The notes beneath the pieces were generated by a model, which had not been told where the DNA came from, ran no database searches, and saw only the letters and a list, made by a program, of their open reading frames with translations. From an uncultured Candidatus Saccharibacteria bacterium (lineage in GTDB: Bacteria > Patescibacteriota > Saccharimonadia > Saccharimonadales > Saccharimonadaceae): a DNA stretch of 64,000 bases. Both the position numbers and the translations under genes were made by a program. The stretch is from contig CALIJB010000004.1 in NCBI GenBank assembly GCA_938017675.1, forward strand, positions 62,001 through 126,000, written 5' to 3'. Of the stretch, positions 7,736 to 16,750 are shown piece by piece. The first letter of the stretch is position 1. Each line of letters starts with the position of its first letter.

Positions 7736-9496
7736 ATGGATGCCAAGGAGGAAATTCGCTCGCGGCTCAATATCGAAGATGTGATTGGCGAATATGTTGA
7801 GCTAAAGCGGGCAGGGCGCAGCTATAAGGGGTTAAGTCCGTTTACTGGCGAGAAAACGCCAAGCTTCTTCGTAAGTCCTGAAAAAAATATTTGGCATGAT
7901 TTCTCGAGCAACAAAGGCGGCGATGTCTTCGCTTTTGTAATGGAGGCCGAGGGGATGGATTTTCGCCAGGCGATGGAATTTTTGGCGCGCAAAGCTGGGG
8001 TTGATCTCAGCGAATATCAATCGGCTGGTGCCAAGAAGCGCAGCGCCTACAAAAAGCGGCTGTTGGCAGCCAACGAGCTAGCAGCACGATATTTCCAACA
8101 GAGTTTATTGCGTAGCCAGCAGGCGATTGAATATGTTTTTAAGCAGCGAGGATTGTCGCGGCAAACCGTCCAAGATTTTCAGATTGGTTATGCGCCGGAT
8201 AGCGGCACGGCGTTGCTGGCGGCGCTCGAAAAAAGAGGTTTTACTAAGCGAGAGATCAACGATGCGGGGTTATTAAACCGCTATGGCAAAGATTTGTTTC
8301 GCGGTCGAATGATGATTCCGTTGATGGATCAGGGCGGGCAAGTGATTGGCTTTACCGGGCGGATTATTAGCAATGTGCCGAATGCGCCAAAATATCTGAA
8401 TACGCCGCAAACATTACTGTATGATAAGGGTCGTCATATTTTTGCGTTGAGCCAGGCCAAAGAGGCGATCCGCAAAAGTGGCTTCGTAGTGATGGTTGAG
8501 GGAAATTTGGATGTAGTTAGCAGCCACCAAGCGGGCGTAGCGCAAACAGTAGCGACTGCTGGCACGTCGATGACCGAGAATCACCTCAAGGCGGTCAAGC
8601 GGCTGACAGGCGATGTACGCCTCTGTTATGACGGCGATCAGGCGGGCGTAGCGGCGACTGAGCGGGCAATTGAGCTGGCCTCGCATGAGGGTGTTGAGCT
8701 AACAATTATTTCGTTGCCAGATGGCGCTAAAGATCCAGATGAATTGATCAAATCGAGTGTTCAGGCGTGGCGCGAAGCGGTAACTCGCAACGAGTCGGCT
8801 GTCGAATGGGTATTGCGCCAGCATGCTGGGCGCTGCGATTTGGATACAGCGGTTGGCCGGCGAACTTTTACTACGGCAGCGCTGCGAGTAGTGCGCGGGC
8901 TAGCTGACCCCGTCGAGCGCGAATACTATATCAAGCGGATAGCCGCTATGTCGTATACCAGCGAGGAAGCGGTTCGGCAAAAACTAGCCGGCGATCCTGC
9001 CAAGAAACGGACTTTTAAACCTGTTGTTGCAAATACATCGATTATTAAGAGCGAACAGGCGGTGCTAGAGGATGATATTTTGGCTTTGGCGCTTTATGAT
9101 GCTAGATGCTTGGAAGAATTGCGCCGCGCTGGCCGCCAGCAGTGGAGCAGCGCTGAGCGAGAGTTATTAGCGACGGTACTCCTCGAAGAAGACGATCCGC
9201 AAAATCGCCCTAAAAAGTTGCAAAAAGCTGATATTTATGTAAAAATGGTATCATTGCGCGCTGAGGAGCGTTATGCAGCATGGGATAGCGGCGATCGCTA
9301 TGTCGCGATGTGCCAACTGCTGCGGGATAAAGAGGATAAACATAACAAACAAACTCAACAAGAATTATTAGCTAAGTTACGCGACGCTGAAGCTGCTGGC
9401 GATGAGGCAGCGGCTAGAGAGTTGCGTGCGGCACTCAATAACATAATCAAGGAGAAAGCTCGTGACAAACGACGACCAAGCGCAGAAGCCATCTGA
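7736..9496 (+). CDS. dnaG: DNA primase DnaG, zinc-ligand-free
   Basis: Makes RNA primers at the replication fork. The 586 aa contain the N-terminal CHC2-type region, the RNA-polymerase core with a TOPRIM fold ([17 protein letters not shown], about residues 250-266, and CYDGDQAG, about 300-307) and a C-terminal helicase-interaction-like region. In the zinc-ribbon region the usual CPFHxEKTPSF reads [11 protein letters not shown], and the second Cys pair (CFxC) is replaced by WHDFSS, so none of the canonical zinc ligands remains. Leaderless-type start. rpoD begins inside its 3' end, as in a reduced macromolecular-synthesis operon without rpsU. Confidence 0.95.
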   Translation: MDAKEEIRSRLNIEDVIGEYVELKRAGRSYKGLSPFTGEKTPSFFVSPEKNIWHDFSSNKGGDVFAFVMEAEGMDFRQAMEFLARKAGVDLSEYQSAGAKKRSAYKKRLLAANELAARYFQQSLLRSQQAIEYVFKQRGLSRQTVQDFQIGYAPDSGTALLAALEKRGFTKREINDAGLLNRYGKDLFRGRMMIPLMDQGGQVIGFTGRIISNVPNAPKYLNTPQTLLYDKGRHIFALSQAKEAIRKSGFVVMVEGNLDVVSSHQAGVAQTVATAGTSMTENHLKAVKRLTGDVRLCYDGDQAGVAATERAIELASHEGVELTIISLPDGAKDPDELIKSSVQAWREAVTRNESAVEWVLRQHAGRCDLDTAVGRRTFTTAALRVVRGLADPVEREYYIKRIAAMSYTSEEAVRQKLAGDPAKKRTFKPVVANTSIIKSEQAVLEDDILALALYDARCLEELRRAGRQQWSSAERELLATVLLEEDDPQNRPKKLQKADIYVKMVSLRAEERYAAWDSGDRYVAMCQLLRDKEDKHNKQTQQELLAKLRDAEAAGDEAAARELRAALNNIIKEKARDKRRPSAEAI

Positions 9497-10439
9497 CGAC
9501 AATATACAAGATCAGGACATCAATGAGCCTGATATCAACGATTTGATGGACGAAGATACTCCTGAAGATGTACTGAACGCTAATCAATATTTCGATGATA
9601 TTTCGGACGACTCAGTGCGGCTGCATTTGCGCGAGATTGGCAAAATCCCGCTGCTGAGTGCCGAAGAAGAGCTAGAATTGGCAAAACGGGTCAAAGAAGG
9701 TGACAAGAAGGCCAAAGACAAGATGGCCGAGGCGAATATGCGTCTGGTGGTATCGATCGCTAAGCGGTATTCGGGCCGCGGCTTAGACTTCTTGGATTTG
9801 ATTCAAGAAGGCCACACTGGCTTGTTGCGCGCGGTCGAAAAATTTGATCCAGATAAAGGCTTCAAATTCTCAACCTATGCCACCTGGTGGATTCGCCAGG
9901 CGATTACCCGGGCGATTGCTGACCAGGCGCGGACGATTCGTATCCCAGTTCATATGGTGGAAACCATCAATAAATTGTTGCGCACGCAGCGGCGAATGAC
10001 GCAGGAGCTGAACCGCGAACCGACGATTGAGGAGCTAGCTAAAGAGCTAGAGATGGAACCGGAAAAAGTCGAATATGTCATGAAGATCAAGCAGGACATT
10101 TCGAGCCTGGACGCTGGCGTTGGCCGCGACGGCGATGACGAAGGCGAGTCGGTGCTGGGCGATTTCATTGAAGATGAGGGTACGATTAGTCCGGAGGAAT
10201 CGGCCTCGAACCAGCTGTTAAAGGAACAAGTTAAAGATTTGCTAGGCACGCTGAGCGAGCGCGAACAAAAGATTGTGCGGATGCGCTTTGGTCTGGATAA
10301 TGGCAAGAGCCACACGCTCGAAGAGGTCGGCCAAGAATTTGCAGTGACGCGCGAGCGAATTCGCCAGATTGAAGCTAAAGCGCTAGCAAAATTACGCAAG
10401 CATAAAGACGCTAAAAAACTTTATACTTATCTGCAATAG
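9462..10439 (+). CDS. rpoD: Primary RNA polymerase sigma factor (sigma-70)
   Basis: Directs RNA polymerase to housekeeping promoters. 325 aa: an acidic N-terminus without a large region 1.1, region 1.2 ([20 protein letters not shown]), region 2 ([17 protein letters not shown], then [15 protein letters not shown] for -10 recognition), region 3 (HMVETINKL), and region 4 with the -35 helix-turn-helix ([20 protein letters not shown]). GTG start at 9462 with SD AAGGAG 7 nt upstream, 35 nt inside dnaG. The consensus TTGACA/TATAAT promoters with TGn seen throughout fit a group-1 sigma. Confidence 0.96.
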   Translation: MTNDDQAQKPSDDNIQDQDINEPDINDLMDEDTPEDVLNANQYFDDISDDSVRLHLREIGKIPLLSAEEELELAKRVKEGDKKAKDKMAEANMRLVVSIAKRYSGRGLDFLDLIQEGHTGLLRAVEKFDPDKGFKFSTYATWWIRQAITRAIADQARTIRIPVHMVETINKLLRTQRRMTQELNREPTIEELAKELEMEPEKVEYVMKIKQDISSLDAGVGRDGDDEGESVLGDFIEDEGTISPEESASNQLLKEQVKDLLGTLSEREQKIVRMRFGLDNGKSHTLEEVGQEFAVTRERIRQIEAKALAKLRKHKDAKKLYTYLQ

Positions 10440-10454
10440 CTTTGGTTTTAGGTG

Positions 10455-11036
10455 TTATAAGTTAACAAAACCAGTTGTACTGAGTAGCGAATTAATCTTG
10501 GCGTATAGCGCAGTGATATCGCTGTCGTTAATTAAATAATAATCAGCGATAGCTATTGGTCCGCCTTTTTCGATGTCTTCGATCTCTGACCAGTCGCGCT
10601 GGTTGGCTTGTTCGGCGGTGAATGGCCGCTCGGGACGAGTTGCGAGACGGCGGTGGCGCAAATGTTTTGGTGCGACAATGGCAGCAACGATGAGCTCGCC
10701 AGGAAACTCGTGTTTGAGGAACTTGTACTCTGTCCAAGAATAGAGCCCGTCGAACAATAAACGATGCTGGCCAGCATCAATTAAGCGGTGTAATTGTTCG
10801 GCGGCACGGCGGACGATAACGTCTTTGCCGTCGCGTTCGCGCCATTGTTTACGAAACTCGGCTTGCGATTCGGGTGTGATTTCAACGCCTCGGGCGCGCA
10901 TTTCGTCGTACAAAATGCCGCCGCCGTAGATTTTGGGAAAACCTTTGGCGGCTACGAAATTGGTTGCTTCGGTTTTGCCGGCGCCAGGCAATCCGACGAA
11001 TGCCAAAATCTTGGCTGGTTTTTCTTGTGATGTCAT
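10455..11036 (-). CDS. P-loop nucleotide kinase-like protein (dephospho-CoA/adenylate-kinase-like)
   Basis: 193 aa starting MTSQEKPAKILAF. Walker A is GLPGAGKTEA (about residues 15-24), followed by GGGILYDEMRARGVEITPESQAE and a DGKDVIVRRAAEQL segment. That layout resembles archaeal-type dephospho-CoA-kinase-like (UPF0200) proteins. A lid-like basic region (HLRHRRLATRPERPF) follows. Substrate cannot be told from sequence. Start at 11036 rather than 11051 because TATACT lies exactly 6 nt upstream. Divergent from polA; convergent with rpoD across a weak TGGTTTT/AAAACCA hairpin (10443-10473). Confidence 0.7.
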   Translation of the reverse strand: MTSQEKPAKILAFVGLPGAGKTEATNFVAAKGFPKIYGGGILYDEMRARGVEITPESQAEFRKQWRERDGKDVIVRRAAEQLHRLIDAGQHRLLFDGLYSWTEYKFLKHEFPGELIVAAIVAPKHLRHRRLATRPERPFTAEQANQRDWSEIEDIEKGGPIAIADYYLINDSDITALYAKINSLLSTTGFVNL

Positions 11037-11042
11037 AACCTT

Positions 11043-11048
11043 AGTATA
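11043..11048 (-). promoter_or_regulatory. -10 box of the P-loop kinase gene (leaderless)
   Basis: Minus-strand TATACT preceded by TG, 6 nt (AAGGTT), then ATG at 11036. Divergent from the polA promoter. Confidence 0.65.
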
Positions 11049-11095
11049 CATGATTATGGCTATATTCGCTTGTAAGTAACGGCCCTTAGATAGCG

Positions 11096-11101
11096 TATAA
11101 T
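11096..11101 (+). promoter_or_regulatory. -10 box of polA (leaderless)
   Basis: TATAAT at 11096-11101, 6 nt, then the polA ATG at 11108. Confidence 0.7.
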
Positions 11102-11107
11102 ATAAAT

Positions 11108-13756
11108 ATGGCCAAACGCTTGGTGATTATCGACGGTAAAAGCGTGTTCTATCGCGGTTATTATGCTATGCCTGGGTTATCGACCACAGACGGGACACCG
11201 ACCGGCGGCGTGTATGGTTTCGCGGCACTGAGTTTAGAATTAATTAAGCAACTTAACCCGGATTATGTCTGCGTAGCGTGGGATAAACGAGGAACGAATA
11301 TTCGCCGCCGGTTGGCGATTTATCCTGATTATAAGGGTGGGCGCAAACCAGCGCCGCCAGATTTTTATGCGCAGATTCCGATTTTACACGAGCTACTGGC
11401 GGCTTTTGGCTGGCCGCTGTACGAATTTGATGATTATGAGGCTGACGATATCATGGCAACGCTAGACAAGCAGGCTGAACAGCACGGCGACATCGAAACA
11501 TATTTGATTACTAGCGACTTGGACGCGCTGCAAATTCTCGACCAAAATACGTATCTTTATGCGCTCAAAAAAGGCCTGACTAACATTGATAAATTTGACA
11601 TTCCAGCGTTTGAAAAGCGCTACGGTATTCGGATTGGCCAATTTCTCGACTTGAAAAGCTTGAAAGGCGATTCGTCGGATAATATCCCTGGGGTGCCGGG
11701 GGTCGGCGAGAAGACAGCTGTCAAATTACTACAGCAATTTGAAACGCTAGACGGTGTTTATGAGAATCTATGGCAGATTAAAGACAGTTTGCGCCGCAAG
11801 CTAGAAGCTGGCAAAAAATCTGCCTATATGAGCAGGGAATTGGCGCGGTTGTTTACAGATGCGCCGGTAAAACTTGATTTGGCTGCAATGGATGTACGCG
11901 ACTTAGACACGGCAAAGTTGCGAGAGCTACTTGAAAAGCTGGAGTTTCGCTCATTGTTGCGAAAATTACCACAACACATGCGCGATGGCGCTTCAGAGAT
12001 GACTAGAAACGACATCCTTGCGCCGGCTGTTGAAATATCGGGCGATAAAGTCATACCAATGTTGGTAATGGCGCCGGAATTACTGGTAATTTGGGATGGT
12101 GATACGGTTTGGCTGAGCCATGAAAAAGGCAAGGTCGCTCGCTTGCCGCTGGCCAAGGCTAGTACTATTCTACCCGAGGTCTCGATAGTTGGCCATGATA
12201 CCAAGGAGTTTCTCAAAGCACTTCTCGGTGCTGGTTGCCAGAAATTGCCGATTATTAAACACGATACCGCGCAGGGCTCATTTTTGTTAAATCCTTTGCG
12301 CAAATCGCGCGCACTAGCGGATTTGGCGGGCCTAGAATCTTTGGACGACCCAAAATTGGCGATGGCAGCGCTTTGGGCAGTTTATGAACAACAAAAGTCG
12401 GCATTGGTTGAGCAGACTGACCTCCAGCAAGTGGCGCAGACGATGGACTTTCCACTGATTAATGTTTTAGCGCAAATGGAATTTCGAGGCATCAAAATCG
12501 ATGCTAGCAAACTCGAAAAAATGAATAAATCATTAGCGCAAGAGATTACAGCGGTTCAGCAAAATATTTATGATATGGTCGGTTATGAATTTAATGTCGC
12601 CAGCCCGGCGCAGTTGGCTAGCGCGCTATTTGATAAGCTGCTCTTGCCGACAGCCGGTATCAAAAAAGGCAAAACTGGTTACTCCACCAACCAAAAGGAA
12701 CTCGATAAGCTGCGCGGGCAACATCCAATCATTGAGTTGGTCGAGCGTTTCCGCGAACTGTCGAAATTACAAAATACCTATGTGGCAGCCCTACCAGAGC
12801 AAACGGACGCTAACGGCTATATCCACACGACGTTTAATCAAGACGTGACAGCGACCGGGCGGCTATCGAGTACTAACCCGAATTTGCAGAATATTCCGAT
12901 TCGTACTGAGTTGGGGCGGCAGATTCGCGATGCCTTTGTGCCAGCGCCTGGCAATGTTTTCGTAAATGCTGATTATTCGCAATTTGAGCTGCGTCTGGCG
13001 GCGGTGATGGCTGGCGAAAAACAGATGATTGAAGACTTTAATGCAGATGTTGATATTCACGCCAAGACGGCAGCAGAAGTTTATAACGTACCGATTAATG
13101 AAGTGACACCAACGCAGCGCCGCCGCGCTAAAGTGGTGAATTTCGGCGTATTATACGGCATGAGCCAGCATGGTTTGGCGGCTGCTGCTAATATGAGTTA
13201 CGGCGAGGCGCAGCATTTCATCGACGAGTATTATCGTATCCGTCCGCACATCAAAGAGTTCATGGAACAAACAATCCGTCAAGCGCACGAAGATGGCTTT
13301 GTGCAGACATTGTTTGGCCGTCGCCGGCCGACACCTGATGTTAGATCGAATAATTTTGCTGTTCGCTCGGCTGCCGAGCGCGCAGCAGCTAATATGCCAA
13401 TACAAGGTACCGAGGCGGATTTGATGAAGTTGGCGATGCTGGCGGTCGAGAAACGACTGATGCCAGCGGCAGATGCAGATTTGCTACCTTCAGAGACCGG
13501 CAAGTTCGAAAAGAACGAATTCGCCTTGCCGGAAAGGCAAGTCTCTTCAGGCAGCAAGTCTGGGCTTGTACATAAAAATATTTCGCTCGGCCATCAAATC
13601 TTGCAAATCCATGACAGTATTATGGTTGAATGTCCGCGCCAAAACGCTGAAGTGGTCAGCAAAATGCTGGTAGAGACTATGGAAAATATCTACCCACAGC
13701 TCGGTATTAAGCTCAAAGTCGACGTCAAAATCGGTAATAACTGGGGCGAAGTGTAA
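11108..13756 (+). CDS. polA: DNA polymerase I with inactive proofreading domain and an in-frame palindromic insert
   Basis: Gap-filling and repair polymerase, 882 aa. The 5' nuclease domain (about 1-290) keeps its acidic and H3TH motifs (DDYEADDIMATL, GVPGVGEKTAVKLL). The 3'-5' exonuclease region (about 300-450) lacks the DxE motif, so proofreading is probably absent, as in Taq. The polymerase domain has motif A DYSQFELR (D622), motif B KVVNFGVLYG (K675) and motif C QIHDSIMVE (H835, D836). Between motifs B and C, residues ~792-817 (LLPSETGKFEKNEFAL...) form an extra low-complexity segment encoded by a palindrome (13481-13557). Start set by the -10 box 6 nt upstream. Confidence 0.96.
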   Translation: MAKRLVIIDGKSVFYRGYYAMPGLSTTDGTPTGGVYGFAALSLELIKQLNPDYVCVAWDKRGTNIRRRLAIYPDYKGGRKPAPPDFYAQIPILHELLAAFGWPLYEFDDYEADDIMATLDKQAEQHGDIETYLITSDLDALQILDQNTYLYALKKGLTNIDKFDIPAFEKRYGIRIGQFLDLKSLKGDSSDNIPGVPGVGEKTAVKLLQQFETLDGVYENLWQIKDSLRRKLEAGKKSAYMSRELARLFTDAPVKLDLAAMDVRDLDTAKLRELLEKLEFRSLLRKLPQHMRDGASEMTRNDILAPAVEISGDKVIPMLVMAPELLVIWDGDTVWLSHEKGKVARLPLAKASTILPEVSIVGHDTKEFLKALLGAGCQKLPIIKHDTAQGSFLLNPLRKSRALADLAGLESLDDPKLAMAALWAVYEQQKSALVEQTDLQQVAQTMDFPLINVLAQMEFRGIKIDASKLEKMNKSLAQEITAVQQNIYDMVGYEFNVASPAQLASALFDKLLLPTAGIKKGKTGYSTNQKELDKLRGQHPIIELVERFRELSKLQNTYVAALPEQTDANGYIHTTFNQDVTATGRLSSTNPNLQNIPIRTELGRQIRDAFVPAPGNVFVNADYSQFELRLAAVMAGEKQMIEDFNADVDIHAKTAAEVYNVPINEVTPTQRRRAKVVNFGVLYGMSQHGLAAAANMSYGEAQHFIDEYYRIRPHIKEFMEQTIRQAHEDGFVQTLFGRRRPTPDVRSNNFAVRSAAERAAANMPIQGTEADLMKLAMLAVEKRLMPAADADLLPSETGKFEKNEFALPERQVSSGSKSGLVHKNISLGHQILQIHDSIMVECPRQNAEVVSKMLVETMENIYPQLGIKLKVDVKIGNNWGEV
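13481..13557 (+). repeat. In-frame palindromic insertion in polA
   Basis: The outer arms TTGCTACCTTCAGAGAC (13481 on) and the reverse complement of the segment ending at 13557 (TTGCTGCCTGAAGAGAC) agree at 14 of 17 positions. Inside, CCGGCAAG pairs with CTTGCCGG, and TTCG pairs with CGAA around AAAAGAA; a further small hairpin CTTGCC/GGCAAG is present. The length keeps the polA frame and adds about 26 residues between polymerase motifs B and C. This resembles the idea of Rickettsia palindromic elements; homology to them is not claimed. Confidence 0.65.
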
Positions 13757-13800
13757 AAAACTTAAAATTTGCTGAAAATTAGCGAAAACCCGGACAAATA

Positions 13801-13829
13801 TGGACAAATAACTGCAACTGTGGTATAAT
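13801..13829 (+). promoter_or_regulatory. Promoter with flanking inverted repeat, for the gene at 13866
   Basis: TGGACA (13801-13806), 17-nt spacer, TATAAT (13824-13829). AACTGT upstream and ACAGTT downstream (14 nt apart, about 13816-13841) flank the -10 as an inverted repeat, a possible operator. GGACAAATA is repeated in tandem just before it. Confidence 0.6.
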
Positions 13830-13865
13830 CTAACTACAGTTAGCTTAAGCAAGAAGGCGGATGTT

Positions 13866-14576
13866 ATGGTACGGAATATGTCACCAGAAAATAGCAACCC
13901 TAAACCTGAAGGGCCTGGGCCTTTGTCTAGGCAAGAGCGCATAGCGCAGCTAAAAGAGCAGCTAGAACAAGAGAAGTCTCGTCTCAGCAAGCAAGTGGCT
14001 GCTGCGAACAAACTTTACGAAGAGCTTAGAGAAAAAGACGGTTGTAACGATTGTCATTTTTTCGTTGGCGAATTTGTAGACGCTGATAGTACCGTTTGGC
14101 GAATCTACAATAATTATGCAAATAAAGAAAATCCTTACGGTTGGCTAGTAATTTGCTGTGGCCCTGATGCCAAAAACGACAGCGACGATCCAGAGGCGGC
14201 AGTACAAGAAATTTCTGAAAACAGCTGCGCAGAAGGGCAGTACATGCCGTATGTTATGCCAAAAGGCGTTAAGGCTATTGACACACTTCATTTTGCTCGT
14301 AGACGCAGTATTAATGTTTTTTGGAAAGGTGGTGAAGAGTTGGTAGTAGCAGATAGTCTTGGCAGAGAGCTTTTACCACTTGACGAATTAATCGCTAAAA
14401 AGAACGATACAGATAATAAACGACCTGAAGAAATAACAGCTGATAATAACGATGACGATACAAATAAACGCTTTGAAGAAATAACTGGGCCTCTTGAAAA
14501 AGAGGGTTTAGGTGCTGCCGCAGAAGAAGATTTAGGTGCTACGGCTGTTTCTACCATGGTACGCGTAGCTGCGTGA
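13866..14576 (+). CDS. Hypothetical protein with N-terminal coiled coil and repeated acidic C-terminus (236 aa)
   Basis: Unrecognised. Residues ~20-55 predict a coiled coil (RQERIAQLKEQLEQEKSRLS). A central domain of ~100 residues holds paired cysteines (GCNDCHFF) and aromatic strands (WRIYNNYANKENPYGWLVICC). The C-terminal third is acidic and internally duplicated: KRPEEITADN/KRFEEITGP and GLGAAAEE/DLGATAV. The translation start has an SD-like AAGGCGG 5-9 nt upstream. An in-frame ATG four codons later is an alternative. No signal peptide or TM segment. Confidence 0.65.
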   Translation: MVRNMSPENSNPKPEGPGPLSRQERIAQLKEQLEQEKSRLSKQVAAANKLYEELREKDGCNDCHFFVGEFVDADSTVWRIYNNYANKENPYGWLVICCGPDAKNDSDDPEAAVQEISENSCAEGQYMPYVMPKGVKAIDTLHFARRRSINVFWKGGEELVVADSLGRELLPLDELIAKKNDTDNKRPEEITADNNDDDTNKRFEEITGPLEKEGLGAAAEEDLGATAVSTMVRVAA

Positions 14577-14585
14577 TAAATGTGT

Positions 14586-14591
14586 TAAAAT
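14586..14591 (+). promoter_or_regulatory. -10 box of the operon starting at 14598 (leaderless)
   Basis: TAAAAT (14586-14591), 6 nt (ACAAAC), then ATG at 14598; TGTG lies just upstream of the box. Confidence 0.65.
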
Positions 14592-14597
14592 ACAAAC

Positions 14598-15200
14598 ATG
14601 TACAGAGGATCCCGACCGAGAATTTTACCGATAATCATTACTATTATTACTGTGGTGGTTGTTATTGCCATTTTGGTAACACTTGTGCGATCATTGCTGA
14701 ATCCGGATAAAAAGATCGAGCAGCCGCAAACTCCCGAACAGTCGCTAGAGAGCAAAATCAAAAATCAAGACCCAATTCGCAGTGTGCGCTGGACAGTGCG
14801 CGGTCCGATTGTTGCCGATGAAGAGTTCAAGAGCTACCAGATTACAGTTAGTCCAACATCGCGTAAATATGTTATTTATTCGGGTTATCTGGATAGAGTT
14901 TTGGACAAGAAAGAATATGCTAATAACAGTAATGCTTATGAACAGTTTACTTATGCGCTAGTCAAGGTCAACATTCAGGCCTCTGATAACAAATCAAACG
15001 ATGATATTCGCGGCGTATGCGCCACTAAAGGGCTGGCTTACGTATTCGAGACGCGCGATGGCGACAATACCGATACCAATTTGTGGACTTCAACTTGCAA
15101 GGACTCGCCTGGTACGCTTAACGCGGATACTCTGAAGCTCCAGGCTCTTTTTGTCAATCAGATTCCAGATTTCAAACCGTCATTTAATAATATTTTCTAA
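14598..15200 (+). CDS. Membrane-anchored protein of unknown function (200 aa)
   Basis: A short basic N-terminus (MYRGSRPRI) precedes one long TM segment (LPIIITIITVVVVIAILVTLV). A ~165-residue extracytoplasmic domain follows with two cysteines (GVCATKG and STCKDSPG), which could form a disulfide. No family recognised. First gene of a likely four-gene unit with a HAD hydrolase, mutM and holA (gaps 2, 0 and -4 nt). Whether it is functionally linked to DNA repair is not shown. Confidence 0.7.
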   Translation: MYRGSRPRILPIIITIITVVVVIAILVTLVRSLLNPDKKIEQPQTPEQSLESKIKNQDPIRSVRWTVRGPIVADEEFKSYQITVSPTSRKYVIYSGYLDRVLDKKEYANNSNAYEQFTYALVKVNIQASDNKSNDDIRGVCATKGLAYVFETRDGDNTDTNLWTSTCKDSPGTLNADTLKLQALFVNQIPDFKPSFNNIF

Positions 15201-15202
15201 CC

Positions 15203-15781
15203 ATGGCGATAAAAGCAGTTATTTTCGATTGTTTTGGCGTACTGTACGGAGGCAGTATTGATACGCTAATAAGAATGGCCGAGCCAGAGGGCAAGGTAAT
15301 GCTGCGCGACCTCAGTAAACAGCACGATTACGGTTTTATTAGCGGCAGCGAGTATGAATCGGGAATTGCTGAGTTGTTTGGCTGGACACAGCAGCAGACG
15401 CATGATTTCTTGATGCACAAGCGGATTCGTAACGAGGAATTGATAAACTATATCGTAAATTTACGCCAGCAGTACGCTAATTTGAAGATGGCGATGTTGA
15501 GTAATGTTGGCGGCGGTACGCTGGAGTATCTATTTGCGCCGGGCGAATTAGAAAAAATGTTTGATGTGCGCGTGTTGTCGTACGAGGAAAGCTTGGCCAA
15601 ACCAAACCCAGAAATTTTCACGCTGACAGCTGGCCGCTTAGGTGTCGCCACTAGCGAATGCGTGATGATTGACGATCGTGTCGAAAATTGCGAAGGAGCC
15701 GAGGTAGCGGGAATGATGGCGTTGCAGTACACCGATAATGAGCTGCTTATTAAGCGTTTGAACGCTCTGTTGGAGGCATAG
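15203..15781 (+). CDS. HAD-superfamily hydrolase
   Basis: 192 aa of the HAD IA type, probably a small-molecule phosphatase. Motif I is VIFDCFGVLYG (nucleophile Asp9; the usual second Asp is Phe, as in several epoxide-hydrolase-like HADs, so phosphatase activity is uncertain). Motif II is AMLSN, motif III the lysine in LAKPNPEIF, motif IV MIDDRVENCEGA. Lies 2 nt after the preceding stop and immediately before mutM. Confidence 0.85.
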   Translation: MAIKAVIFDCFGVLYGGSIDTLIRMAEPEGKVMLRDLSKQHDYGFISGSEYESGIAELFGWTQQQTHDFLMHKRIRNEELINYIVNLRQQYANLKMAMLSNVGGGTLEYLFAPGELEKMFDVRVLSYEESLAKPNPEIFTLTAGRLGVATSECVMIDDRVENCEGAEVAGMMALQYTDNELLIKRLNALLEA

Positions 15782-16750
15782 ATGCCGGAACTTCCCGAAG
15801 TCGAGACGGTTCGCCGCGGATTGGCAGAATTACTGCCGGGCCGAGTGGTGACACGAGCGGTAGTGTTCGATTCACCAAAAAGCTTCCCCAACGCGCCGGC
15901 TGATGTTGAACAGTTTTTGCATGGTGCGCGCGTGACGGCGGTGCGACGGCGGGCAAAGGTGCTGATGATTGATCTGGATACGCATTATTCGCTGGTGGTA
16001 CATTTGAAGATGACGGGGCAGCTAGTTTTTCGCCAAAACTCTCGTCACAACGCTCGGGTATCCCCAAAAAAATCTCGGGGCCCACGTAAAGTTGCCCAAG
16101 ATTTTTCTGCGGATACCACTCGCGAGGTCGACGACTTTGCTGGCGGCCATCCGAACGATAGTTTGATTGGCGAGTTGCCAGATCGGTCGACGCGGGTGCA
16201 GATTGATTTTGTGGACGGGTCGCGGCTGTTTTTTAACGATCAGCGCAAGTTTGGCTGGGTAAAATTGCTGCCGACTGATGAGGTGAAGAACTTGCCGTTC
16301 ATGCAAAAAGTTGGGCCGGAGCCGCTTGATCCCAATACACGCGCCGAGGATTTCATCCAGCGGATTCGCCGCCGCCAAAACTCAATGATCAAGCCAGCGT
16401 TTCTTGACCAGGCGGTGATTGCTGGGGTTGGTAATATTTACGCTGACGAGGCACTGTGGGCGGCACAGATTCATCCGCAAACGCGGGTAAAAAACATCAG
16501 CGATCAGCAGCTGAATACATTATTTAATGAGTTGCGGCAAATCTTGCAACTCAGTATTGATCAAGGCGGCTCAACCGATAAAAATTACGTTGATGCCGAG
16601 GGTCGAAAAGGGAATTATCTGACATTTGCTCATGTATTTCGGCGTGAAGGCCAGGCTTGCCATCGCCATCCCGACCAAGAGGTCATCAAGCTAAAAGTCG
16701 CTGGCCGCGGTACGCATATTTGCCCGGTGTGCCAGGTGGAGGTTAAATGA
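15782..16750 (+). CDS. mutM: Formamidopyrimidine-DNA glycosylase with a palindromic in-frame insert
   Basis: Excises oxidised purines such as 8-oxoguanine and cleaves the strand. The N-terminal catalytic PELPEVETVRRGL (Pro2, Glu3) is intact, as is a Lys in VHLKMTGQL. The H2TH region (AGVGNIYADEALW) and C-terminal zinc finger follow, with ligands of the form CxxH...CPVC (ACHRH, HICPVC) rather than four Cys. At 322 aa it is about 45-50 residues longer than usual. The excess sits at residues ~84-121 between HLKMTGQLVF and GGHPNDSLIGEL and is encoded by an imperfect palindrome. Starts directly after the HAD stop. Confidence 0.94.
   Translation: MPELPEVETVRRGLAELLPGRVVTRAVVFDSPKSFPNAPADVEQFLHGARVTAVRRRAKVLMIDLDTHYSLVVHLKMTGQLVFRQNSRHNARVSPKKSRGPRKVAQDFSADTTREVDDFAGGHPNDSLIGELPDRSTRVQIDFVDGSRLFFNDQRKFGWVKLLPTDEVKNLPFMQKVGPEPLDPNTRAEDFIQRIRRRQNSMIKPAFLDQAVIAGVGNIYADEALWAAQIHPQTRVKNISDQQLNTLFNELRQILQLSIDQGGSTDKNYVDAEGRKGNYLTFAHVFRREGQACHRHPDQEVIKLKVAGRGTHICPVCQVEVK
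16031..16145 (+). repeat. In-frame palindromic insertion in mutM
   Basis: A ~115-nt imperfect inverted repeat centred near 16088. Reading inward from both ends the arms share CGCCA, TCGTC, GGTATCC and AAAAATCT followed by GGG after one mismatch, in the same order and near-equal spacing. It is in phase with mutM and encodes about 38 basic/acidic low-complexity residues with no counterpart in the family. Not similar in sequence to the polA insert. Confidence 0.7.

Noticed and set aside
13481..13557. Intein or intron in polA
   Set aside because: Only ~26 residues, no splicing motifs, no intron core; the palindrome explains it better.
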